Shown here piece by piece: positions 24,374 to 34,700 of a DNA stretch of 64,000 bases. A model generated the notes under the pieces. That model saw nothing but the letters and a program-made list of their open reading frames with translations, searched no databases and was not told the DNA's origin. This DNA is from Clostridiales bacterium UBA6330. Its GTDB lineage: Bacteria > Bacillota > Clostridia > Oscillospirales > CAG-272. Where the stretch lies: contig DJSQ01000212.1 of NCBI GenBank assembly GCA_002438075.1, forward strand, positions 11,372 through 75,371. Reading direction: 5' to 3'. Both the position numbers and the translations under genes were made by a program. How positions within the stretch are numbered: position 1 is the stretch's first letter; every line of letters starts with the position of its first letter.

Positions 24374-25108
24374 ATGTCCGGACACAGCAAATGGGCAAAC
24401 ATCAAGCACAAGAAAGAAAAGACCGATGCCGCAAGAGGCAAGGTCTTTACCAAAATCGGCAAGGAAATTACCATTGCCGTCAAGGAGGGCGGCGGGGATC
24501 CCGCATCGAACTCCAAATTGCGCGACCTGATTCAGAAGGCGAAGGCGAACAACGTTCCGAACGATAACATCGAGCGTTGCATCAAAAAGGCGCTCGGCTC
24601 CACGGGCGAGACCTACGAGGAGGTTTCCTACGAGGGCTACGGTCCTGCGGGCATTGCGGTCCTTGTCACGGCAACCACCGATAACCGCAACCGCACGGCG
24701 GGCAATGTGCGCGCGTACTTCTCCAAGTACCACGGCAACATGGGGCAGACGGGTTGCGTCGGCTACCTCTTTACCGATGTCGGCGAAATCGTTGTGGACA
24801 ACGAGGACGGCGACGTGGACGAGGACAAGCTGATGGAAACCGCGCTTGAGGCGGGCGCGACCGACTTCAAGTCGGACGGTGAGGTGTTTGTCATCACCAC
24901 CGAGCCGGACGATGTGTACGCCATTCAGGAGGACCTTGCAAAGGCGGGGTACGAAATTCTGTCGGCGGAAAAGACCAAGCGCGCGTCCACGGGCGTGACG
25001 CTGGAGAACGAGGACGACATCAAGTTCATGAACCTCCTGATTGAAAAGCTCGAGGAGGACGACGACGTGATGGACGTTTACCACAACTGGGAGAACTGCG
25101 ACGACTGA
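24374..25108 (+). CDS. yebC: YebC/PmpR-family protein
   Basis: A 244-residue protein with the family start MSGHSKWANIKHKKEKTDAA and the TATTDNRNRTAGNVRAYF and MGQTGCVGYLF segments. YebC-type proteins were described as DNA-binding transcription regulators, and some homologues aid translation of proline stretches; which applies here cannot be told from sequence. It lies 26 bases after argS and has GAGGTAAG before the ATG. Confidence 0.9.
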   Translation: MSGHSKWANIKHKKEKTDAARGKVFTKIGKEITIAVKEGGGDPASNSKLRDLIQKAKANNVPNDNIERCIKKALGSTGETYEEVSYEGYGPAGIAVLVTATTDNRNRTAGNVRAYFSKYHGNMGQTGCVGYLFTDVGEIVVDNEDGDVDEDKLMETALEAGATDFKSDGEVFVITTEPDDVYAIQEDLAKAGYEILSAEKTKRASTGVTLENEDDIKFMNLLIEKLEEDDDVMDVYHNWENCDD

Positions 25109-25114
25109 TACCGT

Positions 25115-26425
25115 ATGGAACTGACAGCCATCCTCTGCGGACTGACCGGCTTGGGTGTATTTCTGTCGGTGCTTCTGAAACCGGAGTTTACGATCGGTAA
25201 GCTCCGGTTTGGCACGTATTGGGTCATTTCGCTGGCGGGCGCGCTTCTGCTTGTCCCGCTGTGCGGAATTCCGCTCTCCTACATCGGGCGGGAGCTGACA
25301 GCCGATTCATCGGTCAACCCCATTAAAATTCTGTTGCTGTTTTTCAGCATGACCTTCCTGTCGGTGTATCTGGACGAGGTGGGCTTTTTCCGTTATCTCG
25401 CTTCGGCGGCACTGCGCAGGGCGGGCGGAAGTCAGACCGCGCTCTTTTTGGTGCTTTACCTCACCGTTGCGGTGCTGACGGTCTTTACCTCCAACGACAT
25501 CGTGATTCTGACCTTCACGCCCTTCATCTGCTTTTTTGCACGGCGGGCGAAAATCGACCCGCTCCCGTATCTCATTGCCGAATTCGTTGCGGCGAACACG
25601 TGGAGCCTGCTGTTTGTTATCGGCAACCCGACCAACATCTACCTTGCAACGGCGGCGGGCATCGGGTTTGTCCCGTATCTCGCGGTCATGGCACTGCCGA
25701 CCTGCATGGCGGGGGTGACCTCGCTCGGGGTCCTGTGGCTTCTGTTCCGTCGGAAGCTGCGGGAGCCGATGCAGGGAGGGGAGACGGATGCGGAAAGGAT
25801 TGCGGACCCGCATGAATTGGAGCTTGGCGTGTTCCATCTCGCGGGTGCCACCCTGCTTCTGGCGCTCAGCTCCTATCTGCATCTGGAAATGGTCTGGGCG
25901 GCACTCGGCTTCGCGCTGTCGCTGGCGGCCCTGACCGCTCTGCTGTTCCTGCACCGCCATGCAAGACCGACGGTCCTGCTCTCGGCGGTCAAGCGTTTGC
26001 CGTTTGAGCTGATTCCCTTTGTCCTGTCCATGTTCGTGCTGGTGCTCGGCATGAACTATTCGGGGCTGACCGAGCGTCTCGCGGCGGTTCTTGTAACCGA
26101 CCGCCCGATTCTCAGCATCGGGGTCTCCTCCTTCTTTGCGGCAAATCTCATCAACAACATCCCCATGAGCGTGCTGTTCAGCTCGGTGCTGGAGACCGTA
26201 ACCGACCCCGAGGTCTACCGACAGGGCGTTTTTGCGGCGGTGGTCGGCTCCAACATCGGCGCGTATCTGACCCCTGTCGGCGCTTTGGCGGGCATCATGT
26301 GGTCGTCCATCCTGCGGCGCTTCGGCGTGCGGTTTTCCTTCCGCCGCTTCCTGCTGTACGGAGCCGCAGTCGCAATCCCCACGCTTTTGGCGGCGCTTGC
26401 GGGACTTTGGATTGTATTGGCATGA
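25115..26425 (+). CDS. ArsB/SLC13-type ion permease
   Basis: A 436-residue polytopic membrane protein with about 11 hydrophobic segments. The duplicated ion-transporter hairpin motifs are visible: FTSNDIVILTFTPFICF with VIGNPTNIYLATA in the first half, and AANLINNIPMSVLFSS with VGSNIGAYLTPVGALAGIMW in the second. The family includes arsenite, Na+/H+ and dicarboxylate carriers; the substrate cannot be assigned and no ars operon genes are adjacent. It begins 6 bases after yebC with no evident Shine-Dalgarno sequence, so its start is less certain. Confidence 0.8.
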   Translation: MELTAILCGLTGLGVFLSVLLKPEFTIGKLRFGTYWVISLAGALLLVPLCGIPLSYIGRELTADSSVNPIKILLLFFSMTFLSVYLDEVGFFRYLASAALRRAGGSQTALFLVLYLTVAVLTVFTSNDIVILTFTPFICFFARRAKIDPLPYLIAEFVAANTWSLLFVIGNPTNIYLATAAGIGFVPYLAVMALPTCMAGVTSLGVLWLLFRRKLREPMQGGETDAERIADPHELELGVFHLAGATLLLALSSYLHLEMVWAALGFALSLAALTALLFLHRHARPTVLLSAVKRLPFELIPFVLSMFVLVLGMNYSGLTERLAAVLVTDRPILSIGVSSFFAANLINNIPMSVLFSSVLETVTDPEVYRQGVFAAVVGSNIGAYLTPVGALAGIMWSSILRRFGVRFSFRRFLLYGAAVAIPTLLAALAGLWIVLA

Positions 26426-26430
26426 TATGC

Positions 26431-26459
26431 TTGACATTTTTCGTCTGATGTGGTATAAT
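26431..26459 (+). promoter_or_regulatory. Promoter of the polymerase-like membrane gene
   Basis: TTGACA (26431-26436), 17-base spacer, TATAAT (26454-26459); the -35 box begins 5 bases after the permease stop. No terminator separates the two genes. Confidence 0.85.
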
Positions 26460-26504
26460 AGTGTAGAATTGATTCTTTGCGGAAAGGCGGTGTGAAACCG
26501 AGCA

Positions 26505-27929
26505 ATGGAGTTTTTTGATATCCGCGACCTTTTTCGGATTGGCAAGCGCCGCAGACTTCGTCTGGGGCTGTGGCTGATTGCGGTCATCGCGCTGACGCTT
26601 TGGCTGTTTTATCAGAACTACCGAGAGGCGGAGCAGTCGGCATACTTTGCCTGCGTTGTTGCGTCGCTGGTGTTTTTTGCGGCGGAGCTTGTATGGATTT
26701 TCCTGAAATCCGACCGCAGAATCACACCCCTGCTTCTTTTCCTCGCGGTGTTCTATCTGGTCCGCAACAGCCAGTTTCTGTTGCTTTTGTTCGGCGTATC
26801 CTTTGACGTGCACCATCTGGTGATGATGCGGGCGGAGCTGAAAAGCGCGATTGTCCTGACCTCGGTCGGCAACATCTGGGCGGGCTTTGCGGGCATCGTG
26901 GCAACGGTCCCGCAGAAAGAATTGCCCCCTGCGACCGAAGCACCGCAGGACCGCGTTGACCGGCATCGGCTGTTCGTCCTTCTCTGCGTCGGCGGACTTT
27001 TGACGGGTGCGGTTGCTTACGTTTTGGCAATCCTCCGCTTTACCCAATTCCTCTCGGGCGGCATGGCGGCGGTTGATGCGCTGAACGCTCGGCTTCCCCT
27101 GATTCTCCCATGGCTGGAGGCGCTGTTCGTGCCGTTCGGCTTTGCGGCGGTCGCGTTCTACGGAAAGGAGCGCTTCGGTGCCGCGGCAATCGGCGCCCTG
27201 ACGGGGTATTTCCTCCTGACGCTGGTCTGCGGCTCTCTGCCGCTCGGCGCGGCGGGGCTGTTCGCAACGGTCTGCCTGATCTGCCTGACCGTACAGCCAA
27301 CGGGCAAGCGCGCGCAGACAATCGGAATTTTTGCGGCAATCGGGGTCCTGCTCCTGTTGCTTTCGTTGCTCGCAACCCTGTTGCGTGAGCCGAACGGACC
27401 CGAGACCTTCTCTCTGCGGAGCATCGCGGTGAATGCCTTTACGGGTATCGGTTACAGCTGTTTTGCTTTACTTGCCGCATTGCGAATCGTGCCGTCTGTT
27501 GAGCAGTTCCGCTTCGGTCGGGAGTATGCGGAAGCGCTCCTCGGCGGAATTCTGCCGCCCGAGGCGGATTCCTATGGCATTTTCGCGCGCCTGACCGCCG
27601 ACACGCGGGTTTGGGATGCGTGGGGACCGCGCTATTTCAGCGAGGTGACCGCCGAAATCGGCTTTTCGCCCGATGCGGAGGCGTATCTCAATTTCGGTTG
27701 CTTCGGCTTTCTGGCAATATTCGTGATTTGTACGCTGATTGCCTTTTTCCTGAACCGTTACCGCCGATACGGGCAGAACAGCTGTTTCCCCAAGTACGCC
27801 GCGTGCGTGCTCCTGTACGCCTGCCTGACCTTCTCCTACCGTGGCGGCTCCGCAGTCCTGCGGATGCTCCTCTGGGGCGTGCTCCTGATGGCGCTTGCAA
27901 TCCATTGGTGCGGGAAACGGAAAACTTGA
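26505..27929 (+). CDS. Polytopic membrane protein, O-antigen/oligosaccharide polymerase-like
   Basis: A 474-residue protein with about 12 hydrophobic segments and a large extracytoplasmic loop (about residues 320-390) containing GREYAEALLGGILPP, then WDAWGPRYFSEVTAEIGFS. The loop and the following LNFGCFGFLAIFVICTL segment resemble Wzy/WzyE-like repeat-unit polymerases, where an RxxGG/E-rich loop carries the active residues. No glycosyltransferase or flippase gene is nearby, so this is a weak assignment; an O-antigen ligase or an unrelated transporter are alternatives. The ribosome binding site is poor (AAAGGCGGTG, 15 or more bases before the ATG). A terminator follows at 27948. Confidence 0.5.
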   Translation: MEFFDIRDLFRIGKRRRLRLGLWLIAVIALTLWLFYQNYREAEQSAYFACVVASLVFFAAELVWIFLKSDRRITPLLLFLAVFYLVRNSQFLLLLFGVSFDVHHLVMMRAELKSAIVLTSVGNIWAGFAGIVATVPQKELPPATEAPQDRVDRHRLFVLLCVGGLLTGAVAYVLAILRFTQFLSGGMAAVDALNARLPLILPWLEALFVPFGFAAVAFYGKERFGAAAIGALTGYFLLTLVCGSLPLGAAGLFATVCLICLTVQPTGKRAQTIGIFAAIGVLLLLLSLLATLLREPNGPETFSLRSIAVNAFTGIGYSCFALLAALRIVPSVEQFRFGREYAEALLGGILPPEADSYGIFARLTADTRVWDAWGPRYFSEVTAEIGFSPDAEAYLNFGCFGFLAIFVICTLIAFFLNRYRRYGQNSCFPKYAACVLLYACLTFSYRGGSAVLRMLLWGVLLMALAIHWCGKRKT

Positions 27930-27947
27930 TTACGATAACAGAGTATA

Positions 27948-27990
27948 AAAGAACCGCTTCGGAGCCATTCGGGAGGCGGTTCTTTGATTT
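27948..27990 (+). terminator. Rho-independent terminator after the polymerase-like gene
   Basis: A perfect 10-bp stem, AAAGAACCGC (27948-27957) with its complement at 27976-27985, is followed by GATTTTGTC. It separates the housekeeping half from the AT-rich gap before the surface cluster. Confidence 0.8.
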
Positions 27991-28540
27991 TGTCGATGCC
28001 TTTGTGGAATGCTCAGTTTATCCGATGACGAATCGTCTTGCTTTTGCAGGATAGCATACTCAAAACGTCAAATTAAAAGAAAGACACGATTTGTTATCAA
28101 ATTTGTATTACTTTTCGGATATCTTTTATTTGTATTCTGATGTTTGATTTTGTGAAACATCAACAATCTATTTTAACATGACAGTGCATGAATTTTTTTC
28201 TTTTTCGGAGATTAGAAAAAGAATAAGATCTATTCTTCATATTAGGGCAGGTATTGAATCGAAATAATAGATTTGAGAGAAACGGAATTCGGAATGTTTA
28301 ACAAAATAATGAATTCTGCAAAATAAAAATGCAATTCCCAAGCAGGAAATTTCAGGGAATCCTGTGGCGGATATGCGATTGAAAAATGCAGAAGTCCGCG
28401 TCCCGAAATCAACTATTACTTCATTATAATATTATATAATACGCTTTTAATTGACTCGCTTTTTCACTTGCGAAAGGGAATTTTGTGCCGTTTTGCAAAG
28501 CAGTGTGCCCAAAACTTGCAAATTCTGTCGATACTCACAA
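27991..28540. other. AT-rich non-coding gap before the surface-protein cluster
   Basis: No convincing gene on either strand. The composition is much richer in A and T than in the genes on both sides. Two hairpins are visible: TGATGTTT/AAACATCA (28138-28145/28155-28162) and TTCTTTTTC/GAAAAAGAA (28198-28206/28215-28223). TATAAT-like strings lie around 28424-28440 without a well-spaced -35. It may be a long regulatory region, decayed sequence or the scar of an insertion. Confidence 0.6.
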
Positions 28541-28569
28541 TTGACAAATCCACTTCTTCGTATTATAAT
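28541..28569 (+). promoter_or_regulatory. Promoter of the giant LRR lipoprotein gene
   Basis: TTGACA (28541-28546), 17-base spacer, TATAAT (28564-28569): perfect consensus boxes and spacing. A second TATAAT lies at 28576-28581 without a good -35. The leader to the ATG is about 140 nt. Confidence 0.85.
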
Positions 28570-28719
28570 ACATGGTATAATGGATAGTGGTTCTTGAAGC
28601 CCGTTGAAAGAAGGCTTTTCACCGGATTTCCGGTCCCGATTCTTGCAAAAAGCTTTGGTGCCGACGAATTGCCGTCCGTTTGGAATTTTTGCGCAACGGC
28701 GCAACAGGAGGGAAAGGAA

Positions 28720-31700
28720 ATGAAAGACAGACAACGCAGAATCTTCCTTGTGATTCTTGCATTGCTGGGAATGTTCATTCTGACATTCGCAGGATGCAAA
28801 AAGAAATCACCCGGGGAAGAGACGTCGGAGATTCCCGAATCCGGCGATGAAGCAGGTACCTATTACTACGATGCGGGATCAGGAAACGAATACCTGATAA
28901 CGCTCGGTGGACAGTGTACCTATACATTAACGGTGGGAAATGCCTCCGAAAGCGGTTCTTACACGCTGGACGGTGCAACGCTCACGCTGAAGGCGGGCGA
29001 CACTACCCGTACCGCTGATTGGCACGGTAATGAGCTGACGCTGGATTATGACGGCTCGCAGCTGCGATTCCTGCGGAAGGTGGATTTCACGGTTTCCTTT
29101 GATTCACTCGGCGGAAGCGCAGTGGGGTCTGTAACCGTTCTCAACGGAAAAACCATCAGTGCGCCGCAGATGCCGACACGCGAGGGCTTCCTCTTCCTCG
29201 GCTGGTACAGCGACGCGGATTATAAAGCTCCGTTTGTGTTTGATGCAACGCCGGTTACTTCCGATCTGACCCTGCGTGCGCGCTGGGCGGAGAAGCCGAC
29301 AGATGCGCTTGAGTATCGCATCCGCTATGACCTCGGTTATGACGGCGAGACGCTTGCTGACGCAGAAACCATTGGCGAAAAATTCTACAATGCGGCAGTT
29401 CCTGCGGCAAGAGAAGGCTATCGGTTCGTTGGCTGGTGGGTCAGTATGACGAATGATGCCAACAAGCTTTCTTATCGCTTGGAGGAGGGAAGCGAAAACG
29501 GCGGCACCGTCTTTGGCGCGGATACGACACTCTTCGCGGTTTGGCAGAAAACCAACGCCGCTTTCGATGTGCCTGCTGTCAGCGTTTCCGCAACTGCAAT
29601 CAGCTGGGATTCGGTTGGAGCAACCGCTTACCTTGTAAAGCTGACAGCACCCGACGGTTCTGTTGTGGTGGACAATCAGCGCACCACAAGCCCCACTTTC
29701 CCGATCAGCCTTGCTATGGCGGGCGAGTATCGCGTTGAGGTGACGGCGGTTGATGCAGGCGGAAACGCAGTGTCGGAAACAGCGGTGAGATACTACACCA
29801 ACAAGGGACTGAACCGTGTTGGCGGCTTCACTGTGATTGATCCCTCGGTTCTGGTCTTCCGCGGCGTTCCGAATGCCGAGAAGTACCTGATTACGGTGGA
29901 TTGCGGCAACCCAGAGCATACTCACAAAGCGTTTGACAACGGCTTGGCGCTGTACTTCAACTTCGCAAATTGCGAAATGAAGAAGGGCGGCATCACCTTT
30001 ACGGTGACGGCGGTAGCAAACGGCTATGCCTCCTCGACGGTGACCTATACATATGAAAGAAATCTGGATGCGGTAAAGGGCTTGAAGGTTCAGGATGACA
30101 TCCTGACGTGGAATCCTGTCAGCGGCGCAACCTTCTATTGGGTTACGGTCGGCGATGAGACCTTTACGGTTCTTGGCAATTCGTTCTCGCTTTCCGCATT
30201 CAAGGATGCAAGCTACAGCATCGGTGTAACGCCCGTTGCGCATGGCTTCAATTCGTCCGAGGCGGCAACGCTGACCTATGAAAAGAAGTCTCCCGCACTT
30301 CCCGAAGAGGTTCGCCTGATCGGAACTGTCCTGACATGGGATGCAGTCCCGGGAGCGACTTCCTATGAGGTCAAGCTGGGAGACAAGACCCTGAATGTGG
30401 CGGCAGATAAGACCGAGCTGGATTTGGCAGATGCCGCATTCTTTGCTGAGGGCTCCGACTACACGCTGACGCTGAAGGTGACGGGCGCGAGCGGCTCCGC
30501 CGAAAAGGTGCTGACGGTTCGCTACAACGCCATGAATCCGCTTCTGACCTATTCGCAGGGCATTTTGCGCTGGAGTCCTGTTGTTGGCGCGGTGACCTAC
30601 GAGGTGCAGATGAACGGTGTCACGGTAGCAACGATCGACAGCGGCGACTGCTTCTATCGGGTCAACCGCTTCAGCAAATCCGGTGAAAACACCGTTCGGG
30701 TACGCTTCAATAACGGTGTATACGATTCCGAATGGGCGGAGCTGACGGTTGTTGCGCACAAGGTGACCTTGGACGGGCGCGGCGGTAATGCGGTTGAATC
30801 GCTCTACAAGGCGGTTGGAGATCCCATTGATCTTCCGTCGATGACCAAAAACGGCTACAACTTCTCGGCATGGTATAACCTGCCGAACGGTGCGGAGAGC
30901 AACGGCAGAAGGTATTCCGATGTCTATTTTGTGGAATCGGGCGAAACGGTGCTCTATGCGTACTATACGCCCAAGGCGTTTACCATCCATTACAATACGG
31001 GCGATGGCACCGATGAAACCGATACGGTTTACTTCGGCAAGAACTATCAGTTGAAGGTTCCTACGGTCTCGGTTGGGACCCGCGCATTCGGCGGATGGTT
31101 CAGCGCTCCCTACGGTGCGGGTATTGCATACACCGATGCGGAGGGCAACTCGCTGAACGCATGGAACTACGTGGATGACAACGTAACGGTTTACGCATTC
31201 TGGGTGGACTCGGTTCTGCGCTATGAGAAGATTGGAAATGCTTATGCGGTTTCCAAGGGCGCGCGGATTGATTTGGTCTCCTCTGTCACTATTCCCGCGA
31301 AGTTCAATGGACTGCCTGTAACCGAGATTATCAGCGGCGCGTTTGAGGGTTGCAAGCTGTTGACCGAAATCAGACTGCCTGATACGCTGACCAGAATTGC
31401 GGCAGATACCGCATTTGAGGGATGTGACGCGCTGAAGTCGGTTACCGTTTACAAGAGCGGTGATGCGAAATACGCTCGGTATTCTTCGGTAGACGGTGTT
31501 CTGTTTGACAACGGCGAAAGCGGTTCGACGCACGCGCCCCGTCCGGTTCTGATGCCGTCGGCAAAGACGGGTACCTACACGGTCCCGGGTGGCGTTGATG
31601 TGCTTCCTCGGTCCGCGTTTGCAAATTCCAAGCTTTCCAAAATCATCCTTCCGATTAGCGTGAAGGAAATCGGTGTTGAAGCGTTTGCAAACTGCACGAA

Positions 31701-34700
31701 CCTTGTGTCGGTCGTCTTTGAGGACGCGGGTGCAACGGTTGGCGTGAATGGACTGACAATCGGTGACCGTGCGTTCCTGAACTGCACGGGTCTGACGGTT
31801 GTGACTCTGCCTGCAAGACTGCAAAGCATTTCGCTTACGGGCTATGCGTACCTGCAGGACGAAATGGTCTTTACCAATACGCAGAGTGCGTTTGAGGGCT
31901 GCGAGAATCTGACCGATGTCGTTGTGGCAAAGGGGCAGAAATCGACCTACACGTCGGTTGACGGTGTGCTTTTGGGCGAGAACGGTACGGCGTTGCTCTA
32001 TTTCCCGATGGCGAAGAGCGCCGAGGGCTACGAGATTCCCGCAGGTGTGACCAAGATCGGTGACAGCGCGTTCCTCTCGGTCAGCGGTCTGCGCGGCACA
32101 CTGGAGCTGCCGGGTCGTGTGACCTCTATCGGAACAGCGGCATTTGCAAAGTGCAGATATCTGACTGCGGTAACCTTCAAGTCCGGTATCAGCAAGGTGG
32201 AAATCGGCGATTATGCGTTCTATGCAACCGATATTTCCGAGATTACCTTTGAGGATGGCAGCCATGTGACGAAAATCGGCAAGGCGGCATTCAAAAAGGA
32301 TGATAACTTTGACGGAGACGACGATAAAACGTTGGTGATTCCGTCGACGGTGACATCTGTCGGTGATGAAGCCTTCTCCGGCTTCGGTGTGCTGGATGTG
32401 GAAATCAAGGAAGGCACCGAGGAGCTTGCGTTTGGCAACAATGTGTTCTACGATTGCGAGGTTGGAACTCTGACCCTTCCGAAGAACGTGACGGCGCTGG
32501 CAAACTTCTTCACAGGTCTTTCTGTTGAGAAAATCGTTGTCAACGAGGGCAATAAGACCTTTATCTCGAGAGACGGTGTGCTTTACACGAAGGATGCGCA
32601 AGGGAATCCCGCAACGCTTCTGATTTACCCCTCTGGTAAGGATGATACCGACTTTACGGTTCCGGACGGCGTGACCGCGATTGCAGATGGTGCATTCAAG
32701 GGCAACGAGTGGTTGGAGAACGTGACGCTCCCCGCAAGTCTGACCTCTATCGGTAAGGAAGCGTTCTCGGGCTGTAAATGGCTGGAAGCTGTGACCTTCG
32801 GTCAGACCTCCGGAACGCTGTCGATCGGTGAATATGCGTTCTATGAGACAGGGTTGGAAAAGTTGGAACTGCCGCAAGGCGTGAAGACCACCATTGGTGC
32901 ATACGCATTTGCGGAAGATGACGATCTGGCAACGATCAAGCTGGGCGGCACGACTGAAATTGGCGCACATGCGTTTGAGGGTGCGGGCTATTATACGGAT
33001 ATTGAGTTCCCTGCAAGTCTGGAAACCATCGGTGACTGCGCATTCAAGGAAGCGAGCATCAGCTCCGTGACCTTCGAGGATGGCTCGAAACTGAAAACCA
33101 TCGGTGGATATGCATTCTCTGAAACCAAAATTTCGGAAATTGTGATCACGGGCTCCGTCGAATCCATCGGCGCTCAGGCGTTCTCTTATTGCGAATCCTT
33201 GAAAAAGGTGGAATTCATGGACGGAACTGCTGACCTTGTCATTGGTGCGCCTTACCTTGATGAGTACGGCAACTATGATTACGGTCGTGTGTTCTATTAC
33301 TACAGCTCTGCGATTGAAACACTGAATCTTCCTGCAAGACTGACGGTGATTTATCAGGAAGCATTCTCCGATATGAGAAATCTGAAAACCGTGACCTTCG
33401 GCTCGGCGGAGAAGCCCAGCCGCCTGACCACGATTGGAGAGGCTGCTTTCAAATCTACGGGATTGACCTCGGTTACCATTCCGAAGTCTGTACGGAATAC
33501 CGACAGCGCAATCGGAATCGGCAAGGAAGCATTTGCTCAGGCGAATATTTCTACGCTGATTTTTGAAGCGGGCGGCTCGATGGAGACGGCTCCGCTGACC
33601 ATTGGCGAATCTGCCTTTGCCGATATCAAAGCCACAACTGTCACGTTCCCCGCAAGATTGGCGTTCTTCACCGATGCAAACGGCAATGTGACTGCTCCGT
33701 TGGCAAACGGCAAAGATGTATTCTCGGGCGCAAGTTCGAATAATGTGAAATTCTATCATGTAACGGGCGATGGCAAGAGTGCGTATGTCTCGGAGGATGG
33801 CATTCTCTACAATGCGGATAAGACTGAGATTGTGCTTTGCGGAACCTCGAGAACGACGCCGGTTGTGATTCCTGCAACCGTGAAAACGATTGCGGCAGGA
33901 ACCTTTAAGGGCTGTGCCTTCATTCCGACCCTGACCTTTGCGCAGGGGAGCGTATGTACCGAAATCGGAGCAGAAGCATTCAGCGGCTGCAAATTGTTGA
34001 CCACTGTTGCGCTTCCGAACGGCATTACGACAATTGGCGAGGATGCGTTCTACAATTGCTCCGCCTTGACCGCATTCACACTTCCCGCATCGCTGGAGGT
34101 TTTTGACCCCTCGATTATTTCCTACTGCACCGGACTTCAGAATTTGTATGTTGCAAACGGAAGCAAGACCTACTGTGCAATTGACGGTGTACTGTTCACT
34201 GCCGACAAAAAGACTCTTGTATTCTATCTCGCTTCCCGCACGAATGCTTCCTATGAAATTCCGAACGGGACGGTTGAAATTGCGGATAGCGCATTCAATC
34301 GCAATTCGTATCTGCAGAAGGTGACGATTCCGAACACTGTTATGTTGATTGGAAACGGCGCATTCAGCGGTTGTCGCGGACTGACCGAGGTGAACTTTGC
34401 TGCGGGCGGTACCGACGCATTGGTTATCGGCTATGGTTCGTTCAGCTCAAGCGGCGTGACTTCAATCAGGATACCCGCAAGAACCAAAGCGATTGAGGGC
34501 TCTGCCTTCAGTAACGCAAAGCTTGCCTCGCTGACATTTGAGAACGGAAGCCAGTTGACTTCTATTGCGGATTATGCGTTCAGTTCGACTGCGCTGACCG
34601 CTGTGGCACTTCCTACCAGCCTGCGTGAATTGGGAGAGAGCGTATTCTCAAGCTGCAAGAGCCTGAAGAGTGCAATCCTTCCGGAAGGCTTGCTGACTGT

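Noticed and set aside
27991..28540. tRNA or small protein gene in the AT-rich gap
   Set aside because: No cloverleaf-like arms or open frame with a ribosome binding site could be found by eye; only two hairpins and promoter-like strings were seen.
29104..33759. Very long open frame on the minus strand opposite the giant LRR gene (and a similar one opposite the S8 protease at 53407-56817)
   Set aside because: They mirror the repeat codon pattern of the real plus-strand genes, are rich in Arg/Cys/His without any domain, and lack signal peptides or ribosome binding sites.
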